DNA of 9,791 nucleotides from Clostridium sp. UBA6758 (GTDB lineage: Bacteria > Bacillota > Clostridia > Clostridiales > Clostridiaceae). This document shows, one piece after another, positions 1 through 5,947 of the stretch. The notes under the pieces are model-generated. The model ran no database searches. It saw nothing but the letters and a program-made list of their open reading frames with translations, and was not told the origin of the DNA. The position numbers and the translations under genes are program-made. Position 1 is the first letter of the stretch. Each line of letters opens with the position of its first letter. The DNA lies in the NCBI GenBank assembly GCA_002453475.1, contig DKGY01000034.1:792-10582 (forward strand), read 5' to 3'.

Positions 1-1
1 T

Positions 2-64
2 CTTGCAGAAGCTGCTATAGTTCATGGATTAGATATAGAAAAATTATTAGCTGCATTAAATTAA
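2..64 (+). CDS. 3' end of an unidentified gene (partial)
   Basis: This is the only frame open from the window edge that ends sensibly: about 20 codons reading LAEAAIVHGLDIEKLLAALN, then TAA. The peptide looks like an amphipathic C-terminal helix of a cytoplasmic protein, but too little remains to assign a family. A bidirectional hairpin terminator lies about 75 bases downstream, which fits the end of a transcription unit running rightwards into the window. The 5' part lies outside the window. The call rests on frame and context only. Confidence 0.5.
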   Translation, partial: LAEAAIVHGLDIEKLLAALN

Positions 65-139
65 TAGATGACCTTAACTAGTGAATTAATTTTAAAGAGT
101 CAATTAAGATATCTATTATATAAAGTGTATATAAAAAAG

Positions 140-173
140 AAGTATTAAGGAAAGTTCCCTTAATACTTTTTTT
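140..173 (+). terminator. Bidirectional intrinsic terminator
   Basis: A perfect 11-bp stem (AAGTATTAAGG at 140-150 with CCTTAATACTT at 158-168) closes a 7-base loop and runs into a T tract on the + strand. On the - strand the stem is followed by CTTTTTTAT, so it can work both ways. It sits between the convergent ends of the partial + strand gene and the - strand copper-protein gene. The hairpin is seen directly; the function is inferred. Confidence 0.85.
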
Positions 174-174
174 A

Positions 175-1605
175 TTAATGGCAAGAAAAACCACCATTAA
201 AAAATTGATTATTAGAATCATTAGAAGGATAATAAAATTCACTATCTATATCATTCTGTATAGTAGAATCATTTATAGAATTTAAATCATCTACTACCTT
301 TATTGTTCCTCTAAGCATGCCCATCCAACAGCTGTAGTTTATGTCTCCAGAGTCAGGAGTAAATTCTATTACATTTTCTCCAGAGGATAAATTCTTTTCA
401 ATATTCATAGATGGAATAACAATTTTATTATTACAGAAGTTAATGCTTTCACCATCAATTATAAACTCTGTAGGAATTCCCTTTTGAATATAAACTACAT
501 TTGGAGTATATCCTTGATTATTAGCTGAAATCTTTATAACTTGCTTTCCGTTAGAAATTGTTGCTTTATTAGCTGAAGATTTTTCGGATATAGTTGTATT
601 ATTATTTCCACCTAAAGATAAGGAATTAGGCATTAAATTAACTCCCATTAAAGATAAGCCACGATTAGCCATGATAATACCTAAAACTATGATAATACCA
701 CCACTGTATTTAATTAATCTGTTGGAATTTTTTTGACTAAGTAGATTAGCAATAGCTCCAAAGCCTAGCATTAAAGGAATTGTACCTAGGGCAAAGAAAA
801 ACATTGAAGTTGCACCGGCTATAACACTACCAGAAGCTAGAGCATAAAGCTGCATTGTTTGTAGGGGACCACAAGGCATAAACCCATTTAGAAATCCTAC
901 TATAAGGGGATTTCTAGATTTTTTCTGGGAGTTACAGCAGTTCCAAGGAAGCTTTATAGAAAATCTTCTAAGGGCTTTAAAACCATATAAGTTCAAACCC
1001 ATAATTACCATAAACACACCTGCAACTATTGCTATGAAGCCTTGAGCTCCAAAGGAAAGAGAAAATGCTTTACCAATACCACCTACAATACCTCCTAAAA
1101 CCGTATAAGAAATTAAACGGCCTAAATTATACATAAGTCCAGGTTTAAATTTGTTTTTTTCAGGTGCAATTGATGATGTAATACTTTGGGACATCATTAT
1201 TCCACCACACATACCCACACAGTGTAAAGAGGTCAAAACGCCAATGGTAAATAGAGCAATGTAACTAACTTTACTACTTAAAGCAGATGACATATCGAAT
1301 ACGCCAGTACCTTTGCCAAGGCGTATCATAAGTAAAGCTATAAGGACTATTCCCACAATGGGGAAAAATTCTGAGTGACTATTTTTTTTATCACTAGTAA
1401 CTTTGTATCCGGATTTTTCAATGGTAGAAACTATGGTAGAATAGGATACTTTCTCAGCATCATATTCAATATGGACAGTTCCCTTAGTATAGTTTGCTTT
1501 TGCACATGTAACTCCTAAAAGTTTTTTTAAATGTCTTATTATAGTATTCTCACAGGAAGTACACACCATATTATCAATATTTAGAGTTATGGATTTATTA
1601 GACAA
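175..1605 (-). CDS. HMA / SafE-like membrane / cupredoxin fusion protein, probable copper handling
   Basis: The protein is 476 aa from the chosen start. Residues 5-70 form a heavy-metal-associated (HMA) domain with the M-x-C-x-x-C metal site (M13, C15, C18). Residues 82-315 form a polytopic core of the sulfite exporter TauE/SafE, DsbD_2 (UreH-like) type, with HCVGMCGG at 128-135 and FMPCGP at 242-247. After a Ser/Asn-rich linker, residues 355-437 form a cupredoxin-like domain outside the membrane, with possible metal ligands C391, C426, M428 and M430; the chain ends in Cys-His. Proteins of this make-up are linked to copper trafficking or tolerance; the exact reaction is not established here. 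An ATG at 1623 adds six codons but has no ribosome binding site. The TTG at 1605-1603 has GAGGTG six bases upstream, so I prefer it. The gene is divergent from a two-component system that may regulate it. Confidence 0.85.
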   Translation of the reverse strand: MSNKSITLNIDNMVCTSCENTIIRHLKKLLGVTCAKANYTKGTVHIEYDAEKVSYSTIVSTIEKSGYKVTSDKKNSHSEFFPIVGIVLIALLMIRLGKGTGVFDMSSALSSKVSYIALFTIGVLTSLHCVGMCGGIMMSQSITSSIAPEKNKFKPGLMYNLGRLISYTVLGGIVGGIGKAFSLSFGAQGFIAIVAGVFMVIMGLNLYGFKALRRFSIKLPWNCCNSQKKSRNPLIVGFLNGFMPCGPLQTMQLYALASGSVIAGATSMFFFALGTIPLMLGFGAIANLLSQKNSNRLIKYSGGIIIVLGIIMANRGLSLMGVNLMPNSLSLGGNNNTTISEKSSANKATISNGKQVIKISANNQGYTPNVVYIQKGIPTEFIIDGESINFCNNKIVIPSMNIEKNLSSGENVIEFTPDSGDINYSCWMGMLRGTIKVVDDLNSINDSTIQNDIDSEFYYPSNDSNNQFFNGGFSCH

Positions 1606-1611
1606 AATTAT

Positions 1612-1617
1612 CACCTC
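1612..1617 (-). promoter_or_regulatory. Ribosome binding site that favours a TTG start
   Basis: Read on the - strand, GAGGTG lies exactly six bases before the TTG at 1605-1603. This site falls inside the six codons added if the upstream ATG (1623-1621) is used, and that ATG has no purine-rich site before it. Confidence 0.7.
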
Positions 1618-1660
1618 ATACATAATTTTAAGATAGTAGCTAAAGTATATATTTAAGTTG

Positions 1661-1692
1661 TGTAGATTTTATGGAGGAATTCTACATAGAAT
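1661..1692. promoter_or_regulatory. Candidate operator in the divergent copper-gene / two-component intergenic region
   Basis: Two inverted repeats overlap here: ATTCTA-CA-TAGAAT at 1679-1692, and TGTAGA (1661-1666) facing TCTACA (1681-1686). They lie midway between the divergent start codons, where a regulator could act on both genes. A possible -10 (TATACT) for the - strand gene lies at 1649-1644. The palindromes are seen directly; their use as an operator, for instance by the adjacent response regulator, is inference. Confidence 0.35.
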
Positions 1693-1703
1693 CTTCATAA
1701 TGG

Positions 1704-1732
1704 TTTATTATAATTAGGATGTATATTATAAT
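1704..1732 (+). promoter_or_regulatory. Possible promoter of the two-component operon
   Basis: A perfect TATAAT at 1727-1732 lies 28 bases before the response-regulator start codon. The hexamer 17 bases upstream (TTTATT, 1704-1709) is a poor -35, as would suit an activator-dependent promoter. A second TATAAT at 1709-1714 is an alternative. In such AT-rich DNA the -10 alone is weak evidence. Confidence 0.3.
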
Positions 1733-1759
1733 AAGTTTTAAATTAATGGAGGATTATAG

Positions 1760-2446
1760 ATGAAAGTAGATATACTTATTGTAGAAGATGAAGTTAAAAT
1801 TTTAGAGGTTTTGGAAGCATATCTAAAGAAGGCTGGTTATGGTGTTATAACAGCAATTAATGGAAGTGAAGCTATATATAAATATAAACAATACAATCCT
1901 AAATTAATAATATTAGATCTAATGTTACCAGATATATCTGGAGAAAAAATTTGTGAAATCATAAGAAAGGAATCAGAGGTGCCTATAATAATGCTAACAG
2001 CCAAGGTAGAGGAAGAAAGCATCTTGAAGTGTTTTTCTCTAGGGACTGATGATTATATTACCAAACCATTTAGCCCTAAGCAGGTAGTGGCTAGAGTAAA
2101 TGCAGTATTAAAAAGAGCCTTGAATTATAAGCAAGACAATGTTCTAAGCTTTAATAAAGGAAACTTAGTTATAGACTTAGATACTTATGAGGTAAGACAA
2201 GGTAATAATTTAATAGAATTAACTCCGTCAGAATTTAAGATACTTTTAGCTTTATGTGAAAGTCCAAAGAAAGTATTTACTAGAGGAGAACTTCTCGATC
2301 GAGCTCTAGGTGATGATAGTGATGTTTATGATAGAATAATAGATTCTCATATAAAAAATTTAAGAAGTAAGATAGAGGATAATAGTAAAAATCCTAAATA
2401 TATATTAACAGTTCACGGCATTGGATATAAGTTTGGTGGTGAATAA
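1760..2446 (+). CDS. OmpR/PhoB-family response regulator
   Basis: This 228-aa protein is full length for the family. The receiver domain (about 1-118) has the acidic pair E9/D10, phospho-acceptor D53 in LIILDLMLPD, T80 in MLTAK and K102 in DDYITKPF. The C-terminal winged-helix DNA-binding domain (about 130-227) shows the usual ELTPSEFKILLAL, DSHIKNLRSKI and HGIGYKF blocks. It is a DNA-binding transcription factor activated by phosphate transfer from a kinase, almost surely the one encoded next. GGAGG lies seven bases before the ATG. The histidine kinase gene starts four bases after the stop, so the two are co-translated. The divergent copper-type gene is a natural candidate target, but the sequence does not prove this. 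Confidence 0.95.
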   Translation: MKVDILIVEDEVKILEVLEAYLKKAGYGVITAINGSEAIYKYKQYNPKLIILDLMLPDISGEKICEIIRKESEVPIIMLTAKVEEESILKCFSLGTDDYITKPFSPKQVVARVNAVLKRALNYKQDNVLSFNKGNLVIDLDTYEVRQGNNLIELTPSEFKILLALCESPKKVFTRGELLDRALGDDSDVYDRIIDSHIKNLRSKIEDNSKNPKYILTVHGIGYKFGGE

Positions 2447-2450
2447 TTTG

Positions 2451-3830
2451 ATGAAATTGAAACATAGGCTTACTTTGATTTTTCTACTATTTTCTATGAC
2501 AATAATTCTTTTAATTAGTTTTTCATCTCATATATTTATGAAGAAAAACTTTAATAGATATCTAGAAGATATTATAGAAGAGAGAAAAAAAGTACTGATT
2601 AAAGATATAAGTAATACTTATAAAAATGGACAGTGGGATAATAAAAATATAGAAATCATAGGACTTGAAGCTATAAATAATGGATTTATTATAAGTATTA
2701 AAGATATTTCAGATAATGTAATATGGAGTGCTAAAACTCATAATAGTAGTATGTGTGAGGCAATGATGGATAAGATGGGTTACAATATGAGTATTGTAAA
2801 TCCAGGATATAAAGGTGATTATACTGAGGAAGTATATAATTTAAAAATAGATGACAAATCTGCAGGAATTCTTGAAATAGGCTACTATGGGCCTCTTTAT
2901 TACAATGATTCTGATGTGTTTTTTTTAAAAACCTTAGATAATATATTGATTTTTGTAGGGATTTTTTCTTTATGTATTTCCATATTTATAGGTGTTTTAA
3001 TTTCTACTTCAATAAGTAAACCTATAGGAAGCGTAGTTAAAGCCACAAATTTTATAGCTACAGGGAAATATAAAAATAAAATTAAAGAGGAAAGCAATAT
3101 AAAGGAAATTAAGGAAATGATTAATTCAGTAAATACCTTGGCTAATAGTTTAGATGAAGAGGAAAAGATAAGAAAAACTTTGACTAAGGATATATCCCAT
3201 GAACTTAGGACCCCGCTAACTACCATGCAAGGACAGTTGGAGGCATTAATAGATGGAATTTGGGAACCTACAGAAGAAAGACTACAAAGTATTCATGAGG
3301 AAGTGCGAAGATTAAGCAGGTTGGTTGGTTCCTTAGAACATCTCTCTAGATACGAAAGTGAAGATTTGATTTTAAATAAAAGTGAAGTAAATATAAAGGA
3401 TCTAGTAGAAATGATTCTAATTAATTTTGAAAAGCAACTTCATGATAAAAATATTAATGTAAAAAATAATATAGAAAATTTTATTATAAATGTAGATAGA
3501 GATAAAATTACTCAAGCACTAGTAAATATTATTTCGAATGGAATAAAGTATACTGAATTTGGGGGAATAATTAAAATTACATGCTATAAGGAAAGGAATA
3601 CAACGATAATACACATAAAGGATAGTGGCATAGGAATTTCTAAAGAACACTTACCGTATGTTTTCCAGCGATTTTATAGAGCTGATGAATCAAGAACTAG
3701 AGCTACGGGAGGAGCGGGTATAGGTCTCACCATATCTAAGGCAATAATAGAAGCTCATGAAGGAAATATAAAAGTAAAAAGTGAAGTTAATGAAGGAACG
3801 GAATTTATAATAGAAATACCTAATATATAA
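2451..3830 (+). CDS. Sensor histidine kinase (BaeS-like, HAMP-HisKA-HATPase)
   Basis: The protein is 459 aa from ATG 2451, which has GGTGGTGA upstream; in-frame TTGs at 2448 and 2421 are less likely. TM1 is about 7-29, the extracytoplasmic sensor about 30-161 and TM2 about 162-186, followed by HAMP (187-240). HisKA carries the phospho-His H250 in DISHELRTPLTT. The ATPase domain has the N box (N359, N363), DSGIGI (391-396), FQRFYR (405-410) and GGAGIGL (420-426), so every catalytic block is present. It should autophosphorylate at the membrane and pass phosphate to the upstream response regulator. The sensor domain has a striking Met/Cys/His cluster (H98, M101, C102, M105, M106, M109, M113) that could bind copper or sense redox state; that is inference, helped by the nearby copper-type gene. 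Confidence 0.93.
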   Translation: MKLKHRLTLIFLLFSMTIILLISFSSHIFMKKNFNRYLEDIIEERKKVLIKDISNTYKNGQWDNKNIEIIGLEAINNGFIISIKDISDNVIWSAKTHNSSMCEAMMDKMGYNMSIVNPGYKGDYTEEVYNLKIDDKSAGILEIGYYGPLYYNDSDVFFLKTLDNILIFVGIFSLCISIFIGVLISTSISKPIGSVVKATNFIATGKYKNKIKEESNIKEIKEMINSVNTLANSLDEEEKIRKTLTKDISHELRTPLTTMQGQLEALIDGIWEPTEERLQSIHEEVRRLSRLVGSLEHLSRYESEDLILNKSEVNIKDLVEMILINFEKQLHDKNINVKNNIENFIINVDRDKITQALVNIISNGIKYTEFGGIIKITCYKERNTTIIHIKDSGIGISKEHLPYVFQRFYRADESRTRATGGAGIGLTISKAIIEAHEGNIKVKSEVNEGTEFIIEIPNI

Positions 3831-3838
3831 GAAATTTC

Positions 3839-3893
3839 AAAATTGACTGTATCAAAATATTAACATTTAGTTAATTTTGATACAGTCAATTTT
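3839..3893. terminator. Long inverted repeat, likely bidirectional terminator
   Basis: A perfect 20-bp stem (3839-3858 with 3874-3893; key part TTGACTGTATCAAAA) encloses a 15-base AT-rich loop that can itself pair through ATTAAC/GTTAAT. It lies between the convergent 3' ends of the kinase gene and the - strand membrane-protein gene. The stem ends in AAAA/TTTT, giving a short U tract in either direction. A 20-bp perfect arm is longer than most intrinsic terminators need. Confidence 0.7.
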
Positions 3894-3914
3894 AATTGTA
3901 TTTGTTGTGAGAGT

Positions 3915-4448
3915 TTAATTTTTGATACCATAAGAATTGGATACAGAGCAATAAAATATAGGTAATTTTGGTGGACAATAGGTAAATAAATAAAAAGTGA
4001 ATGTAGCACCAGCTAACATAATAATAGCTATTTTATTCATAATTGGTGGAAATTCAGGCAATTGCATTAAATTATAGCTTACTAATAACCCTATTAGAAT
4101 ACTAACTTCAAAGATAATTAAATCTTTTAAAAGGGAGTGGGAGCCACTAATTTTAAGCGTTCCATAATAAAGGACTAACATTGAAATTGTAGTTATATAG
4201 GCGCTTATAGTTTTCGCAAAGAGAAAATTATTTACATATTGACCGACAAAAAAATATTCTATAATAGCAAAGATAATAGGAGCCCAAAAGGTAAGTTTAC
4301 AGTGTTCCCATATGCTTTCATTAACAGCAAAGATACCAGAGGTAAAAGTTAACTTGTTTGTTACTTCATAGCCAAAATGTATTAATGCTCCTATTAGGAA
4401 AATCATAATTGCACCAATGCATTCCCACATAAATAGTGTAGATTTCAT
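3915..4448 (-). CDS. Small polytopic membrane protein, DUF6512-like
   Basis: The 177-aa protein is almost entirely hydrophobic and has about five membrane segments (near 10-27, 53-72, 81-97, 107-128 and 137-155). The stretch FAVNESIWEHCKLTFWAP (about 40-57), after an N-terminal helix containing HFGYEVT, and the C-terminal pattern PPKLPIF...YGI look like the uncharacterised DUF6512 family. I recall this from family resemblance and have not confirmed it. No catalytic motif is evident and the function is unknown. GGAGAG lies seven bases before the ATG. An extended -10 (TG-T-TATAAA on the - strand, 4494-4486) is a possible promoter. The gene is divergent from the superoxide dismutase and convergent with the kinase, so it is probably monocistronic. 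Confidence 0.8.
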   Translation of the reverse strand: MKSTLFMWECIGAIMIFLIGALIHFGYEVTNKLTFTSGIFAVNESIWEHCKLTFWAPIIFAIIEYFFVGQYVNNFLFAKTISAYITTISMLVLYYGTLKISGSHSLLKDLIIFEVSILIGLLVSYNLMQLPEFPPIMNKIAIIMLAGATFTFYLFTYCPPKLPIFYCSVSNSYGIKN

Positions 4449-4573
4449 AAAATATCTCTCCTTAATTATTGATTTTTAAAACAAATTTATAACATATTAA
4501 TGTATATGAAATATTAATGAATAATATATTAAGTAAATTATAATAATAAATTATATGTAAAAATTTTTATTAG

Positions 4574-4608
4574 TGCTTATATGGATGAAAAGTGGTAAAA
4601 TATAAGCA
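4574..4608 (+). promoter_or_regulatory. Probable superoxide dismutase promoter with an inverted repeat
   Basis: TGCTTATAT (4574-4582) and ATATAAGCA (4600-4608) form a perfect 9-bp inverted repeat with a 17-base spacer. A reasonable -10 (TAAAAT, 4596-4601) lies inside, with a poor -35 (GTGCTT, 4573-4578) 17 bases upstream. The repeat therefore covers the presumed promoter and could be an operator or a 5' hairpin. The start codon is at 4642, with AGGTGG six bases before it. The repeat is observed; the regulatory role is inferred. Confidence 0.4.
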
Positions 4609-4641
4609 TATGTTATAAATGGAAAGGGTAGGTGGATTAAA

Positions 4642-5256
4642 ATGACATATGATAAAATTAAATTACCTTATGAATACAATGGGCTAGAGCCACACATTGA
4701 TGCTTTAACAGTAGAAACTCACTACGGCAAACATTTACAAACATACGTAAATAATCTTAACAAATTACTTGAAGGACATGAAGCGCTTACTGAAGGTAAA
4801 ACTTTAGAACAATTGTTAGAGAATTTAGATAGTATTCCAAATGAAATTCGCCAAGGAGTTATTAATCAAGGTGGAGGAGTGGCAAACCACAACTTTTACT
4901 TTAGTATTTTAACACCAGGTGGAAAAGGCGAACCAAAAGGACAATTACTTGAAAAAATCAATAAAGCTTTTGGAAGCGTTGCTAATATGAAAGAAGCTGT
5001 TTCTAAAGCTGCTATTGGACAATTTGGTTCAGGTTATGGATGGCTAGTTTTAAATAGTGACGGTGAGCTAGAAGTTATGGCTACTTTAAATCAAGAGTCA
5101 CCTTTAAGTAAAGGTAAAAAACCACTTGTGACTATTGACGTTTGGGAACATGCGTATTATTTAAAATATAAAAATGTAAGACCAGATTACGTTAATAGCA
5201 TTTGGAATTTATTTAACTGGGATAAAATTCAAGAAGTATATGAAAGCTATAAATAA
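4642..5256 (+). CDS. sodA: Superoxide dismutase, Fe/Mn family (probably Mn)
   Basis: This 204-aa protein is full length and catalyses conversion of superoxide to oxygen and hydrogen peroxide in the cytoplasm. The N-terminal helical hairpin starts with the typical KLPYEYNGLEPHID. The four metal ligands are H27 (ETHYGKH), H83 (ANHNFYF), D166 and H170 (DVWEHAYYLKY), with H31 and Y35 as the second-shell gate. Gln in TLNQESPL (Q151), next to the glycines at 77-79, is the Mn-type arrangement, so Mn or cambialistic use is likely. The usual GGHxNH is GGVANH here, with Val replacing a common second-shell His. No signal peptide is seen. The gene appears to be a single transcription unit with no clear terminator after it. 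Its codon choice (CGC, GCG, TAC) is slightly richer than its neighbours', consistent with high expression or transfer. Confidence 0.95.
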   Translation: MTYDKIKLPYEYNGLEPHIDALTVETHYGKHLQTYVNNLNKLLEGHEALTEGKTLEQLLENLDSIPNEIRQGVINQGGGVANHNFYFSILTPGGKGEPKGQLLEKINKAFGSVANMKEAVSKAAIGQFGSGYGWLVLNSDGELEVMATLNQESPLSKGKKPLVTIDVWEHAYYLKYKNVRPDYVNSIWNLFNWDKIQEVYESYK

Positions 5257-5365
5257 TTTATTTTATATTGAAATGTATAAAGAAACTGTGAAATAAATTA
5301 TAATATTGGAATTAAATGTATTTATAAATCTTTATGTTCTATTTATGATATTTTTAATATATAGC

Positions 5366-5384
5366 TATTGTGTATGACACAATA
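5366..5384. promoter_or_regulatory. Operator-like palindrome, site 1 of 5
   Basis: TATTGTGT-ATG-ACACAATA is a perfect 8-bp-arm palindrome around a 3-base centre. It has the same TGT-N3-ACA core as the other sites and is the farthest from the padR gene. PadR-family regulators commonly bind dyads with TGT/ACA half-sites, so PadR autoregulation is the likely role. Confidence 0.6.
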
Positions 5385-5407
5385 CTATGATAACATAAGA
5401 ATATAAG

Positions 5408-5430
5408 AGTACTATGTAAAACGTAGTACT
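5408..5430. promoter_or_regulatory. Operator-like palindrome, site 2 of 5
   Basis: Arms AGTACTATGT and ACGTAGTACT flank an AAA centre and match at 9 of 10 positions (mismatch T5415/G5423). The 19-base core at 5410-5428 is the exact reverse complement of the next site, so sites 2 and 3 are inverted copies of one asymmetric sequence. Confidence 0.65.
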
Positions 5431-5445
5431 AAATTTTAAAAGGAC

Positions 5446-5464
5446 TACTACGTTTTACATAGTA
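5446..5464. promoter_or_regulatory. Operator-like palindrome, site 3 of 5
   Basis: TACTACGT-TTT-ACATAGTA is the exact reverse complement of the site 2 core. The centre-to-centre distance to site 2 is 36 bases. The pair could also fold as one 19-bp hairpin in RNA, but no T tract follows, so it is not a typical terminator. Confidence 0.65.
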
Positions 5465-5486
5465 AAGTTGCTGAAATTTTTAGAAG

Positions 5487-5505
5487 GGTTGTGTAATACA
5501 CAGTA
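5487..5505. promoter_or_regulatory. Operator-like palindrome, site 4 of 5
   Basis: GGTTGTGT-AAT-ACACAGTA has a perfect inner dyad (TGTGT/ACACA, 5490-5502) with diverged outer bases. It shares the TGT-N3-ACA geometry and the regular spacing (41 bases from sites 3 and 5). Confidence 0.5.
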
Positions 5506-5527
5506 ACTTCTATATTTTTTAAGACAC

Positions 5528-5546
5528 TATTGTGTTTTACATAGTA
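5528..5546. promoter_or_regulatory. Operator-like palindrome, site 5 of 5, next to the likely promoter
   Basis: TATTGTGT-TTT-ACATAGTA combines the left half of site 1 with the right half of site 3; the arms match at 6 of 8 positions. It overlaps the best -35 candidate (TTTACA, 5536-5541), so a bound regulator would block polymerase. Confidence 0.55.
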
Positions 5547-5562
5547 TAAGGATAGTTAAAAT
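5536..5562 (+). promoter_or_regulatory. Possible promoter of the padR operon
   Basis: TTTACA (5536-5541) and TAAAAT (5557-5562) are separated by only 15 bases, shorter than ideal. The placement, with a start about 40 bases before the PadR ATG and overlap with site 5, makes it the best candidate seen. Confidence 0.3.
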
Positions 5563-5611
5563 AGATACAAAGAAAAGTATGTTGTTAAAACTTAATAAAG
5601 GAGGTTTAGAT

Positions 5612-5947
5612 ATGAGCACACAACCCAGAACGGGCGTAATTGAAATCTGTGTTCTTACACTTATAAATGACAGAGATATGTATGGGTATGAAATCGTAGA
5701 AAATATTTCAAGAGTTATGTCAGTAAAGGAAAGCACTATATATCCATTATTACGAAGACTTACTACAGAAGGAAATTTTGAAACCTATATGGTGAAGTCT
5801 GAAGGTGGCCCAGATAGAAAATACTATAGGATTACAGACTATGGAAAAGGTAATTTAAGAACTTTAGTTAAGGAATGGGATGAATTTGTAAGGGATGTAA
5901 ATTTAATATTAGGATGTTATAGGAAGGAGAATAAGGATAATGACTAA
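5612..5947 (+). CDS. PadR-family transcriptional regulator
   Basis: The 111-aa protein is a short (PadR-s1/PadR-like) regulator. The winged helix-turn-helix covers about 8-80 and shows family marks: GVIEICVLTLINDRDMYGYEIVE, then STIYPLLRRLTTEG and the wing GGPDRKYYRITDYGK. A C-terminal helix (82-104) serves dimerisation. It is a cytoplasmic DNA-binding repressor by family precedent. The ATG at 5612 is chosen because AAAGGAGG ends seven bases before it; an in-frame ATG at 5579 lacks such a site. The gene overlaps the next by eight bases (ATGACTAA), implying translational coupling. Five TGT-N3-ACA palindromes upstream suggest autoregulation. In similar operons the HAAS-domain protein encoded next is thought to bind and control the PadR partner; that role is inferred here. 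Confidence 0.93.
   Translation: MSTQPRTGVIEICVLTLINDRDMYGYEIVENISRVMSVKESTIYPLLRRLTTEGNFETYMVKSEGGPDRKYYRITDYGKGNLRTLVKEWDEFVRDVNLILGCYRKENKDND

Larger units (their letters stand above)
5257..5611 (+). other. 355-base intergenic region upstream of the padR operon
   Basis: No gene is supported here. The first about 105 bases are AT-rich and featureless, with no convincing terminator for the dismutase gene. From 5366 to 5546 there is an array of five palindromic operator-like sites, listed separately. A weak promoter candidate and the leader with the PadR ribosome binding site follow. Confidence 0.7.

Noticed and set aside
2900..3226. A 108-codon open frame on the - strand inside the histidine kinase gene
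   Set aside because: It lies antisense to a complete, well-conserved kinase, has no ribosome binding site and resembles no family, so it is a shadow frame.
4538..4555. PerR-box-like sequence TTATAATAATAAATTATA upstream of superoxide dismutase
   Set aside because: Its right half fits the known TTATAAT-N-ATTATAA box poorly, and similar AT runs occur throughout this spacer.
5410..5464. Sites 2 and 3 as a single 19-bp hairpin terminator for superoxide dismutase
   Set aside because: No T tract follows. Each half is itself a palindrome and three related dyads share the same spacing, which fits operators better.
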